Positions 1-6,755 of a stretch of 10,153 bases of DNA are shown in pieces. The notes beneath the pieces were generated by a model. That model was given only the letters and a program-made list of their open reading frames with translations. It did no database searches and was not told the DNA's origin. A program made the translations under genes and the position numbers. Source of the DNA: Verrucomicrobiota bacterium (lineage in GTDB: Bacteria > Verrucomicrobiota > Verrucomicrobiae > Chthoniobacterales > UBA10450). The stretch's first letter is position 1, and every line of letters starts with the position of its first letter. Location: contig VBQB01000177.1 in NCBI GenBank assembly GCA_005887855.1, forward strand, positions 1 through 10,153. Reading direction: 5' to 3'.

Positions 1-1
1 T

Positions 2-1228
2 CCCGTCGCGATCTTGCTGGATACGCAAGGGCCGGCCATTCGCACCGGAGATCTGAAAATTAATCTCGATTTAAAGGCGGATGATATCCTGGAGCTTACC
101 GTCGGCGACGCGGAAAGTGAACGGCCCTATTCGGTCCATGTGAATTATGACGGACTGGTAGATGATGTTGCGGTTGGCGACACTGTCCTTGTGGACAACG
201 GCATGATCAGGCTAGTGGTCCTCGAAAAACGGGGGAAGCGGATCCGCTGCAAGGTCATCACTCCCGGGAGGCTCGGCTCTCGGCGTCACATCAATTTACC
301 TGGCGTTCACGTGAATCTCCCGCCGCTCACTGAAAAGGATCTTGCTGATATTTCACTCGGCGCAGAGCTCGGCGTCGACTTTGTCGCTCTGAGTTTTGTA
401 CGACAGAAGAGTGATCTCGATGAATTGCGTGGTGTCCTTTTCGAAAAAAGTAGCAAGGCTTTGATCATCGCCAAAATCGAGGATCAATTGGCGGTCCGAG
501 CGATTGCCGACATGATCAACGGCGCGGATGCGATCATGATTGCCCGGGGCGACTTGGGAATCGAATGCCCTATGGAGGAACTGCCTATCATCCAGCGGCG
601 GATCGTGAAATGCTGTATTCGGCTCGGTAAGCCGGTAATTGTCGCGACCCAGATGCTCGAATCGATGATCACGAATCCGTTGCCGACCCGGGCCGAAATT
701 ACTGATGTGGCTAACGCCGTTTTTGAGCAGGCTGATGCCATCATGCTGAGTGGCGAAACAAGTGTTGGGCGCTACCCAGTGGAATGCGTCCGCGTATTGG
801 ATCGTGTGGCCTTACGCATCGAGCGCAGCGGGGGGGCCGGTTATGCAGAATCGGCGATTCTCGAAGACAAGCGGCAAAAGACAGTTGCGTCCGCTGTCGT
901 TCTGGCCAATTCGCTGGGGCGCGCAAAAATTATCGTCTTTACGCGGCACGGAGCGATGGCGCGTTATGTTTCAAACCTTCGTCCCGAAAACGCGCCGATA
1001 TTTGCTTTCACGCCAAGCGAAGAAGTTTGCCGGCAATTGTCGATCTGCTGGGGCATTTATCCCGTGAAAATTAGTTTCACTGAAGACCCGAATGCGACGA
1101 TCGAGACCGCGGAAAAGTTCTTGCGCGAAGCCAAATTGACCGCCCCAGGCGATCAGCTCGTGATCATCGGGGACTTGCGCGCTGGCGAGGAACGCATCGA
1201 TTCCGTGCAACTGCGGACCGCGAAATAA
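2..1228 (+). CDS. pyk: Pyruvate kinase, 5' end outside window
   Basis: This is pyruvate kinase, which makes pyruvate and ATP from phosphoenolpyruvate and ADP in the last step of glycolysis in the cytoplasm. The frame is already open at the window edge, so roughly the first 80-100 residues are missing. Counting the codon at base 2 as residue 1, the fragment starts in the A domain (LLDTQGPAIRTG, 5-16). It continues through the B lid domain (about 17-100), and re-enters the barrel at INLPGVHVNLPPL. The catalytic Lys and Mg-ligand Glu lie in AKIED (157-161), the second Mg-ligand Asp in ARGDLGIE (181-188), and the Thr of VIVATQMLES near 215. MLSGETSVGRYP closes the barrel, and a complete C domain follows. 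An oddity is Ala where most pyruvate kinases have Glu or Lys after DTxGP (bases 35-37). The gene converges on the sigma factor gene with a 47-bp gap. The family call is certain from the motifs. Confidence 0.97.
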   Translation, partial: PVAILLDTQGPAIRTGDLKINLDLKADDILELTVGDAESERPYSVHVNYDGLVDDVAVGDTVLVDNGMIRLVVLEKRGKRIRCKVITPGRLGSRRHINLPGVHVNLPPLTEKDLADISLGAELGVDFVALSFVRQKSDLDELRGVLFEKSSKALIIAKIEDQLAVRAIADMINGADAIMIARGDLGIECPMEELPIIQRRIVKCCIRLGKPVIVATQMLESMITNPLPTRAEITDVANAVFEQADAIMLSGETSVGRYPVECVRVLDRVALRIERSGGAGYAESAILEDKRQKTVASAVVLANSLGRAKIIVFTRHGAMARYVSNLRPENAPIFAFTPSEEVCRQLSICWGIYPVKISFTEDPNATIETAEKFLREAKLTAPGDQLVIIGDLRAGEERIDSVQLRTAK

Positions 1229-1243
1229 AAGGCCCAGGGAATC

Positions 1244-1259
1244 GCAGCATTCAGGCTGC
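1244..1259. terminator. Weak hairpin between convergent pyk and sigma genes
   Basis: GCAGC-ATTCAG-GCTGC forms a 5-bp GC-rich stem with a 6-nt loop in the 47-bp gap between two convergent stop codons. There is no T-run on either strand, so intrinsic termination is only a possibility. It is placed where a bidirectional terminator would be expected. Confidence 0.25.
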
Positions 1260-1275
1260 TCTCACATTGAGCTAC

Positions 1276-2145
1276 TTAAGCTTCGACGGGCAATTCAACG
1301 TCAACTGGTCGCTCCTTTTTGCTCAGAGCGCGGCGCAATTTCGATAGCGCGATGTTCTGCAATTGGCGGATGCGTTCGCGCGTAACGCCGAATTTCTTTC
1401 CGACTTCCTCCAGCGTCTTGGGTTTTCCGCCATCCAAACCGAAGCGTTGAAAAATGATTTTCTTCTCGCGATCGTCGAGCACATCAAGCAAACCACCCAC
1501 TTCGTTGCGGAGATTCTTGTCGCGCAGCAGTTCGAAGGGCGTCTGCGCCTCTTCGTCGCCTACGATCTCACCAAATTCAGTGGAGTCATCATCACTGATC
1601 GGCGCATCGAGCGAAGCTGGGCGGATCGATACCGTTTTGAGCTGCGACACTTTTCCGCTGGCAATACCAATCTCGTCGCCGAGCTCATCGTCGGTTGGTT
1701 CACGGCCGAGCTCCTCGCTCATTTGCAAGGAAACGCGCCGCATCTTGGAAATTTTATCAACGAGATGAACCGGCAGACGGATCGTCTTGCTCTGATTGGC
1801 CAGCGCCCGTTTGATCGATTGTTTAATCCACCACGCAGCGTAGGTGCTGAGCTTCCCGCCTTTTGCCGGATCAAAACGCTCGACTGCCTTCATCAGACCG
1901 ATGTTTCCCTCCGAGATTAGGTCAAGCAGCGGCAGGCCGAGGTTCGCGTAATCGTGCGCGATCTTCACGACCAGACGGAGATTCGAGCGGATCATCAGCG
2001 CCCGCGCTTCGCGATCGCCTTTTTTAATCTTCGCCGCCAGGGTAATCTCCTGCTGCGGCGTCAAAAGCGGGATCTGCCCGATCTCGCGCAGGTAAATCTT
2101 AATTCCGGTATCACTATCCTCGGCAGCCATATAGCTCTTTTTCAT
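1276..2145 (-). CDS. RpoD-family RNA polymerase sigma factor (289 aa)
   Basis: This is a sigma-70 family factor that guides RNA polymerase to promoters. From ATG 2145 the order is: region 1.2 (about 11-45, DTGIKIYLREIGQIPLL), region 2 (about 48-118, with SNLRLVVKIAHDYANLG, DLISEGNIGLMKAVERFDP and STYAAWWIKQSI for -10 recognition and melting), region 3 (about 127-205, including the acidic finger SDDDSTEFGEIVGDE), and region 4 (about 215-275) with the -35 helix-turn-helix TLEEVGKKFGVTRERIRQLQ. Region 1.1 is absent, giving RpoS-like length, but the motifs read as a primary-type sigma. It may therefore be either the housekeeping factor or an alternative group-2 factor; no symbol is given. The frame is open to a TTG at 2184, but the 13 extra residues do not resemble the family and ATG 2145 opens the typical MKKSYMAAEDSD. 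A second in-frame ATG at 2130 is possible and has AAGAG just upstream. The gene is divergent from yifB. Confidence 0.95.
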   Translation of the reverse strand: MKKSYMAAEDSDTGIKIYLREIGQIPLLTPQQEITLAAKIKKGDREARALMIRSNLRLVVKIAHDYANLGLPLLDLISEGNIGLMKAVERFDPAKGGKLSTYAAWWIKQSIKRALANQSKTIRLPVHLVDKISKMRRVSLQMSEELGREPTDDELGDEIGIASGKVSQLKTVSIRPASLDAPISDDDSTEFGEIVGDEEAQTPFELLRDKNLRNEVGGLLDVLDDREKKIIFQRFGLDGGKPKTLEEVGKKFGVTRERIRQLQNIALSKLRRALSKKERPVDVELPVEA

Positions 2146-2214
2146 CGATGATTTTGGGGGGTTGAACCGACAACTTACCCTCAATGGTATTCGCCGGCGC
2201 CTTGTCGATCACGC

Positions 2215-2243
2215 GTTGTAGCATTCTCAAAACTATTTAACAA
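2215..2243 (-). promoter_or_regulatory. Candidate sigma-70 promoter for the sigma factor gene
   Basis: Read on the minus strand, TTGTTA (2243-2238) is followed after exactly 17 bp by TACAAC (2220-2215). Each hexamer matches 4 of 6 consensus positions. Transcription would start near 2208, about 60 nt before the ATG at 2145. This is inference from spacing and consensus only. The -35 hexamer lies inside the palindrome at 2234-2252. Confidence 0.35.
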
Positions 2244-2252
2244 GGTTAAATA
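2234..2252. promoter_or_regulatory. Perfect 8+8 bp palindrome, operator-like
   Basis: TATTTAAC-AAG-GTTAAATA is a perfect inverted repeat with a 3-bp centre in the gap between the divergent sigma factor and yifB genes. The geometry is typical of a dimeric repressor site, and it covers the candidate -35 box of the sigma gene. It is AT-rich with a 3-nt loop, so a DNA-binding site is more likely than an RNA terminator. The binding protein is unknown. The rest of the gap (2146-2434) shows only short self-complementary words (GTCCGGAC at 2270-2277, CCGGCCGG at 2299-2306) and no gene. Confidence 0.45.
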
Positions 2253-2434
2253 TTCTGATTTCTGACAATGTCCGGACGGATGTTGTTCAATTTTTTTACC
2301 GGCCGGCACAACTCTCTTAAAAGAGGCTAGATCCGTTTAATTCGGCGTGATCTTCGGGACGTTATTCTTCCCAGGGGTCCGCGCTGTTAATTGCGTCTTT
2401 TCCTCCTCTAATATCTTTGACAACCTAACCTGCC

Positions 2435-3970
2435 ATGTTGGCCAAAATTTATTCCGCCGCAGTCTACGGCGTGGACGCTTACGAAGTTGAGATAGAGGTC
2501 AACGGCGCCGGCGGAGACCCGAATATTGTGATCGTGGGCTTGCCAGACGCTGCCGTGAAAGAGAGCCGCGATCGCGTCACGACTGCGATTGCGAATAGCG
2601 GCTACTTTTGGCCGCGCGGCCGTACTACGATCAATCTAGCACCGGCCGACATTAAAAAAGAAGGGCCAAGCTTCGATTTACCGATCGCTCTTGGCATGAT
2701 CGCCGTGACCGAAGAACTAGACAGTTCGCCGTTCGAGAATTTCAGCTTCGTCGGCGAACTCGCCTTGGATGGCGCGGTGCGTGCGGTGAAAGGCGTGCTG
2801 CCAGTGGCGTTGGAAGCGCGACGGCGGGGGAAGCGTGGACTTTTTGTGCCGGAAGCCAACGCTCTTGAAGCTGCCATGGTCGACAAGATCGACATCTACG
2901 GCGTGCAAAATTTGCGCCAGACATTTGATTTTTTGAGAGGCGAAACCCCGCTCCTGCCCACGCGCGCCGATCTCACGAAGTTCTTCGCCACGCACCAGGA
3001 CTACGATGTCGACTTCAGCGATGTGAAAGGTCAGGGCCACGTCAAACGCGCCATTGAAGTAGCGGTGGCCGGGGGTCACAACGTCCTGATGATCGGACCT
3101 CCCGGCTCGGGCAAATCGATGCTTTCAAAGCGAATACCTACCATTATTCCGCCTATGTCACTCGAGGAAGCAATCGACACCACGAAGATTCACAGCATCG
3201 CTGGTTTGCTCAGCGGCGACCGCTCATTCGTTTCCACGCGACCATTCCGCTCGCCCCATCATACCATCAGCGATATTGGTCTGCTCGGCGGCGGCACATT
3301 TCCAAATCCGGGTGAAGTAAGCCTCGCGCACAACGGCGTCCTGTTTCTCGATGAGCTGCCCGAGTTCAAAAGATCGGCTTTGGAAGTAATGCGCCAGCCG
3401 CTCGAGGACGGCAAGGTGACCATTTCGCGCGCGGCGGGCAGCCTCACGTTTCCGGCGGAGTTCATGTTGGTTGCGGCGATGAATCCCTGTCCGTGCGGAT
3501 ATTTTGGCGATTTAAAGCGCGAATGTCGTTGCGGTCCGGTTCAGGTACAGCGCTATCGTCAACGTATTTCCGGACCGCTGCTCGATCGCATCGACCTGCA
3601 CATCGAAGTTCCAGCAATCGAATACCGAGACGTCGCCAGCGAACGCCCCGAGGAAAATTCAACCGCGATTCGCGAGCGCATCGATCACGCGCGCGAACGT
3701 CAGCAAGAGCGTTTTCAGAACGACGCAAAAGTAAATTGCAACGCGCGCATGGCCACGCGCCAGCTCAAACAACACTGTAAGCTCAGCGAGGATTCGCAGG
3801 ATCTGGTTCGCGTGGCCATGAACGAATTGAATCTCAGCGCCCGCGCTTACGATCGCATCCTGAAAGTCTCGCGCACCATCGCCGATCTCGACGACAAGAT
3901 CGACATCTCACCCGAGCACGTCAGCGAAGCGATTCAATATCGTACCTTCGATCGCACGTTATGGGTCTGA
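2435..3970 (+). CDS. YifB/ComM family Mg-chelatase-like AAA+ ATPase
   Basis: This is a full-length (511 aa) member of the YifB/ComM family. Vibrio cholerae ComM is a hexameric helicase that drives branch migration of incoming DNA during natural transformation; the role in lineages without known competence is unsettled. The sequence shows the usual start [19 protein letters not shown] and an N-terminal ChlI/Lon-like domain (to about 175, with [15 protein letters not shown] and [14 protein letters not shown]). The AAA+ module has Walker A GPPGSGKS (221-228) and Walker [12 protein letters not shown] (301-311). A four-cysteine cluster lies at residues 352, 354, 364 and 366 ([10 protein letters not shown], then CRC), followed by [15 protein letters not shown]. 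The C-terminal sensor-2 helix is [19 protein letters not shown] (about 468-486). ATG 2435 gives the family N-terminus, with no Shine-Dalgarno. The stop overlaps the next start by 10 bp, suggesting co-translation. Confidence 0.95.
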   Translation: MLAKIYSAAVYGVDAYEVEIEVNGAGGDPNIVIVGLPDAAVKESRDRVTTAIANSGYFWPRGRTTINLAPADIKKEGPSFDLPIALGMIAVTEELDSSPFENFSFVGELALDGAVRAVKGVLPVALEARRRGKRGLFVPEANALEAAMVDKIDIYGVQNLRQTFDFLRGETPLLPTRADLTKFFATHQDYDVDFSDVKGQGHVKRAIEVAVAGGHNVLMIGPPGSGKSMLSKRIPTIIPPMSLEEAIDTTKIHSIAGLLSGDRSFVSTRPFRSPHHTISDIGLLGGGTFPNPGEVSLAHNGVLFLDELPEFKRSALEVMRQPLEDGKVTISRAAGSLTFPAEFMLVAAMNPCPCGYFGDLKRECRCGPVQVQRYRQRISGPLLDRIDLHIEVPAIEYRDVASERPEENSTAIRERIDHARERQQERFQNDAKVNCNARMATRQLKQHCKLSEDSQDLVRVAMNELNLSARAYDRILKVSRTIADLDDKIDISPEHVSEAIQYRTFDRTLWV

Positions 3971-4677
3971 GCGCAGGAAAAAATCTTAGCGACAATTCCC
4001 CGCCAGAGGATCAGCACCGGACACTGCAGCTCCCCCGCACGCTGGTCATTTCTTTTCCACGCAGCGGACTCAACTGGCTCCGCCATTGCACGGAGCATTT
4101 CAGCGGAAGACGAACGCCGGGCCGCACACAAATCGTCTCCGAGGGCCCAACCGTATTCGATCGTGCGCATGACGTGACACGGCCGAACAAGCGCGATTTT
4201 GTCAGCTTATATGCGCGTGATGGCGCAGAGATTTACCAAAAGGTCGCGTTGCTGCTACGCGATCCGTGTGACTGTTTCATCTCGCACTACCTGGAGCGCC
4301 GCGGGTTTTCATTCAGGAAAGGCCTGGCCGCGTTCGAAGCGTTCCCTACGAACATTGCGGAATTTGATCGTCTGCGGCGGACGGAAAAGGCAGTCTTTTA
4401 TTTTGAAGATTTTGCCAACCAGGAAAAAGGCACCTTTGCATTTCTCCACTTCCTCGGCCTCGAACCACCGGCACAGCCCTACGATTTCGGAGGTCTGATA
4501 GAATCATCTCGCGCGTGGTATCGGAACATGCATGGCCCGATGACCAACAAACGACGACCGGCGCTGACGGTCACACAGCGAGCAGCTATCCGAAAAATGT
4601 TGCAACGGCGCTTGGCCACAAAGTTTCAGCAATACCTCGGCCGCTATTACGAGCCAGTTTCGCGTGTCACCGCGTGA
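3961..4677 (+). CDS. Sulfotransferase-family protein
   Basis: This 238-aa protein has the signatures of PAPS-dependent sulfotransferases. The 5'-phosphosulfate loop is [15 protein letters not shown] (27-41, PxSGxxW type). The 3'-phosphate site is [14 protein letters not shown], with Arg100 and Ser108 in the expected R-x7-S spacing. YFEDF (147-151) followed by FLHFLGLE (161-168) matches the usual yEDL...FLGL element. His70 in FDRAH lies between the two PAPS motifs and could be the catalytic base; that is a guess. The family transfers sulfate from PAPS to hydroxyl or amino acceptors; the acceptor here cannot be read from the sequence. There is no signal peptide or membrane helix, so it should be cytosolic. 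Its ATG lies inside the last codons of yifB (10-bp overlap) with no Shine-Dalgarno, which suggests translational coupling. At 238 aa it is near the short end for the family. Confidence 0.8.
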   Translation: MGLSAGKNLSDNSPPEDQHRTLQLPRTLVISFPRSGLNWLRHCTEHFSGRRTPGRTQIVSEGPTVFDRAHDVTRPNKRDFVSLYARDGAEIYQKVALLLRDPCDCFISHYLERRGFSFRKGLAAFEAFPTNIAEFDRLRRTEKAVFYFEDFANQEKGTFAFLHFLGLEPPAQPYDFGGLIESSRAWYRNMHGPMTNKRRPALTVTQRAAIRKMLQRRLATKFQQYLGRYYEPVSRVTA

Positions 4678-4685
4678 TGCTGCAT

Positions 4686-4705
4686 CACTGCCCCAATCAG
4701 CAGTG
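4686..4705. other. Short hairpin downstream of the sulfotransferase gene
   Basis: CACTGC, 8-nt loop, GCAGTG forms a 6-bp stem starting 8 nt after the sulfotransferase stop. No T-run follows. It could be a weak terminator separating yifB-sulfotransferase from the membrane-protein gene, or chance. The remaining bases to 4789 show no other clear signal. Confidence 0.2.
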
Positions 4706-4789
4706 CGTCGTAGTCGATCGTAATCAAAAATTCTTGAATCCAATGAGGGCGCTCGGCGCATCTCACAGGAAACAACAATTATTGAGACC

Positions 4790-5107
4790 ATGAAACCAAC
4801 ATTCCCAACAACCGATAGTTCACTGCGCCGCGGCTCATTCGACAGTATCGCGCGGGCGAACCGCCAGTCGCCGATCACGCACTGCAATTACCATTCTGTC
4901 GAAATGGAAGGTTCGAGCACGAATTGTGCACACACCTCGGCACGATCGTTTTGGCATATCACGGGCGACTATTTCAAAAACGAAGCGCGCCCGGATTTCC
5001 TGGGTGAAGCTGCACTGTTTGTGGTCATCATCATCACAGCTCTGCTTCCCTTGATGAATAATTCGCACGCGCTGGTAGGATTTGTCCGTGCGATCAGCAA
5101 CTATTGA
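4790..5107 (+). CDS. Small single-helix membrane protein, unknown function
   Basis: I do not assign a function to this 105-aa protein. The N-terminal two thirds are polar, with Ser, Arg and His and cysteines at 32 and 46. Then comes FWHITGDYFKNEARPDF (54-70) followed by one strongly hydrophobic segment, about residues 71-90 (LGEAALFVVIIITALLPLM), and a short tail ending VGFVRAISNY. The topology is probably one membrane helix with a long N-terminal part and no cleavable signal peptide. Support for being real: an intact frame, a sensible membrane segment, and a stop that overlaps the next gene's start by 20 bp, so the two are probably co-translated. There is no Shine-Dalgarno before ATG 4790. 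I have an unverified impression of similar small proteins in other Verrucomicrobiota. An antisense open frame (5182-4835) covers it but looks like a shadow. Confidence 0.6.
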   Translation: MKPTFPTTDSSLRRGSFDSIARANRQSPITHCNYHSVEMEGSSTNCAHTSARSFWHITGDYFKNEARPDFLGEAALFVVIIITALLPLMNNSHALVGFVRAISNY

Positions 5108-5894
5108 ACGGCAGAGCTTTCGCCTGATACTCGTCGCGTTGTCGCTCTCGCTTATCGGCTGCGGCTCCGCGACTGACCGCACATTGGAGGAGACGGTCGA
5201 GCAATTTCATAAGATCGATCCGACCGCGAGCATAAGCATCAAGAACGGTGACGGCGCAATTCGCATTTACGGTGCGAATACCAATGAAATGAGGCTACAG
5301 GCCATCAAGAGGGCCTATAGTGCCAAGCGACTGAAGCAGATAGCGATCAATGTTTCCGTGCAACCAAGTTCCGTCTCAATCGAAACGAACTTTCCTCCGA
5401 AGCAGACTTGGGGGCTGTTTGATCGCTCCGGTACGGTCGATTACACCATCGTCGTTCCGCGAACCGCTAACATATCGCGATTGGAATTAGCTAACGGCGA
5501 AGCTTCAGTCGAGGAAATGCGCGGGCGAAGCGTGAACGCCCGCTTAGGGAGCGGACGGCTGTTTGATCATAATTGCTTCAGCAACGCGGACTTCGCGGTA
5601 TCCCGCGGCACGCTTACTTTGGCTTACGAGTGGTGGGAACCAGGCAAATTTTCGGTCCAAGCAAACATCGCAGATGGGAATGTATGGGCCTCTCTTCCAG
5701 GCGACGCCGCATTGCATCTAATCGCCGAAACGGTTCACGGAAAAATTGCGACTGATATCACCGACCAAGACGAGCGCCGCGCCGAACCCATAACCAAGAT
5801 CGATATATTGGTTCACGGCGGAGGCACGGCCGGAATCAAAATGCATGCTACGGAAGGCAACATCGAAATTGTGGAGCAAAACCCTGATCTCTAA
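5088..5894 (+). CDS. DUF4097-like beta-strand-repeat lipoprotein
   Basis: This is a predicted lipoprotein of 268 aa. From GTG 5088 the N-terminus has a charged stretch, a hydrophobic core (LILVALSLSLIG) and lipobox LIGC, giving a lipidated Cys25. An earlier in-frame TTG at 5082 is possible, but TAGGA at 5076-5080 sits 7 nt before the GTG and only 1 nt before the TTG, so GTG is preferred. The mature part reads as repeated short beta strands with Gly/Asn turns: SISIKNGDGAIRIYGANTNEM (34 onward in pattern), VDYTIVVPRTANISRLELANGEASVEEMRGRSVNARLGSG, then FSVQANIADGNVWASLPGDAALHLIAETVHGKIATDI. This resembles DUF4097/adhesin-like beta-helix proteins, whose biochemical role is generally unknown. It should sit at the cell envelope. 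It overlaps the small membrane protein gene upstream, so the two may act together in the envelope. The DUF4097 assignment comes from strand pattern, not from a search. Confidence 0.75.
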   Translation: MRSATIERQSFRLILVALSLSLIGCGSATDRTLEETVEQFHKIDPTASISIKNGDGAIRIYGANTNEMRLQAIKRAYSAKRLKQIAINVSVQPSSVSIETNFPPKQTWGLFDRSGTVDYTIVVPRTANISRLELANGEASVEEMRGRSVNARLGSGRLFDHNCFSNADFAVSRGTLTLAYEWWEPGKFSVQANIADGNVWASLPGDAALHLIAETVHGKIATDITDQDERRAEPITKIDILVHGGGTAGIKMHATEGNIEIVEQNPDL

Positions 5895-5901
5895 CATCCG
5901 G

Positions 5902-5930
5902 TTGCATCCAAAAATCCTGAAATTTAGAAT
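5902..5930 (+). promoter_or_regulatory. Candidate promoter of yajQ
   Basis: TTGCAT (5902-5907), a 17-bp spacer, and TAGAAT (5925-5930, 5 of 6 matches to TATAAT) lie just before yajQ. A start 6-8 nt after the -10 box would be near 5937, leaving a leader of only about 5 nt before ATG 5942. The -35 match is weak (3 of 6). Confidence 0.4.
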
Positions 5931-5941
5931 CACAATCGCAA

Positions 5942-6427
5942 ATGCCCTCTTTCGACATCGTCTCCGAAGTGGACAAGCAAGAACTTGATAACGCGCTCAA
6001 TCAGGCGCGCAAAGAGCTTGCCACGCGATTCGATTTCAAGAACACAATCGCGGACATCCTCGCGGAGAAAGACAAAATCACGTTGACTGCCGAAGACGCC
6101 GCTCGCCTGCGGGGACTGCGCGAAATTGTAATCGGCAAACTCTCGAAGCGCGGTGTCGACTTGCGAAACATCGAACACGACGAGCCTGCGATCTCATCCG
6201 TTGGTCACGCCCGGCAGGAATTAAAAATCCGGCAGGGCCTTGAGGGAAACAAAGCGAAAGAGATCATCCAGGCGATCAAGTCACAAGGATTCAAAGTGCA
6301 AAGCCAATTGCAAGATCAACAAATTCGCGTCACGGGAAAAAAGAAAGACGACTTGCAAGCGGTCATTCAGTTCGTGCGCAGCCGCGACTTTGGTGTGGCC
6401 ACTAATTTCAAAAATTTCCGCGACTGA
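5942..6427 (+). CDS. yajQ: YajQ family nucleotide-binding protein
   Basis: This is a complete 161-aa YajQ (UPF0234) protein. It starts with the family signature MPSFDIVSEVD, and includes KELATRFDFKN, LSKRGVDLRNI, KIRQGLEGNKAKEIIQAIKSQGFKVQSQLQ, and the near-invariant end IRVTGKKKDDLQAVIQFVRSRDFG...NFKNFRD. The family has two ferredoxin-like domains. Some members (Xanthomonas, Pseudomonas) bind cyclic di-GMP and act with a transcription factor; others bind RNA or nucleotides. Which applies here cannot be read from the sequence. It is cytosolic with no signal peptide. ATG 5942 is fixed by family alignment and has no Shine-Dalgarno; a promoter candidate lies immediately upstream. It is followed 4 nt after the stop by a large inverted repeat and converges on moaD. 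Confidence 0.95.
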   Translation: MPSFDIVSEVDKQELDNALNQARKELATRFDFKNTIADILAEKDKITLTAEDAARLRGLREIVIGKLSKRGVDLRNIEHDEPAISSVGHARQELKIRQGLEGNKAKEIIQAIKSQGFKVQSQLQDQQIRVTGKKKDDLQAVIQFVRSRDFGVATNFKNFRD

Positions 6428-6431
6428 TTCA

Positions 6432-6502
6432 AGGAGGGGCGGTCTCCAGTCCGCCCTCTCGAGTCACGGGCAAAATGGAGGTGGACTGGAGACCGCCCTC
6501 CT
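6432..6502. repeat. Large inverted repeat between yajQ and moaD, likely bidirectional terminator
   Basis: The arm 6432-6455 is complementary to 6480-6502 apart from one extra G and one G/A difference (shared core GCGGTCTCCAGTCC), with a 24-nt spacer. Each arm also folds alone: GAGG(G)GCGG-TCTCCAGT-CCGCCCTC at 6434-6458, and GGAGGTGG-ACTGGAGA-CCGCCCTCC at 6477-6501. It fills nearly the whole gap between two convergent stop codons (6427 and 6504), which fits termination on both strands, although there is no T-run. The two-hairpin design also resembles a dispersed palindromic repeat. Confidence 0.8.
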
Positions 6503-6503
6503 G

Positions 6504-6749
6504 TCATCCGCCTTGCACTGGCGGCATGATCGAGATTTCATCGCCTGGTTTCAGTTCGTAATTGCGATCGACAAACTCCACGCCCGCGCCTACGAGGATG
6601 CTCTTGTCCCGCGAGCGGAAGGTCGGTACTTTCTCGTAAATTTTCGTCAGTAACTGCCCCACGGTAGCGTTGTCCGAAACATCGACACTCAACTCGGACA
6701 CGCCGGCCAAGTCACGCAACTGCGCATAGAGTTGGACACGAACGTTCAT
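6504..6749 (-). CDS. moaD: MoaD/ThiS family sulfur carrier protein
   Basis: This is an 81-aa ubiquitin-fold sulfur carrier. MoaD's C-terminal Gly-Gly is adenylated, made a thiocarboxylate, and used by MoaE to put sulfur into molybdopterin. The sequence starts MNVRVQLYAQLRDLAGVSELSVDV, has NATVGQLLTKIYEKVP (27-42) and ends ELKPGDEISIMPPVQGG with the required terminal GG. The PPVxGG ending favours MoaD over ThiS. ATG 6749 is chosen; a TTG two codons earlier directly follows the hpt stop. It lies 6 nt after hpt, so it is probably translated from the same message, though purine salvage and Moco synthesis are not obviously linked. No moaE or other moa gene is in the window. The stop is 1 nt from the large inverted repeat. 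Confidence 0.88.
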   Translation of the reverse strand: MNVRVQLYAQLRDLAGVSELSVDVSDNATVGQLLTKIYEKVPTFRSRDKSILVGAGVEFVDRNYELKPGDEISIMPPVQGG

Positions 6750-6755
6750 CGACAA

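Noticed and set aside
1363..1920. A 185-codon open frame on the plus strand opposite the sigma factor gene
   Set aside because: It lies wholly antisense to a strongly conserved gene and its product has no recognisable motif; a coding shadow.
2146..2184. TTG start adding 13 residues to the sigma factor
   Set aside because: The extension MRVSCRFNPPKSS has no family resemblance, whereas MKKSYMAAEDSD does.
2417..2422. Perfect TTGACA just before yifB
   Set aside because: At 16-18 bp downstream there is no -10-like hexamer (GGCCAA region), and the position would put transcription inside the coding sequence.
4835..5182. A 115-codon minus-strand open frame across the membrane-protein/lipoprotein junction
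   Set aside because: Highly charged, no recognisable motif or signal, and it overlaps the start of the better-supported lipoprotein.
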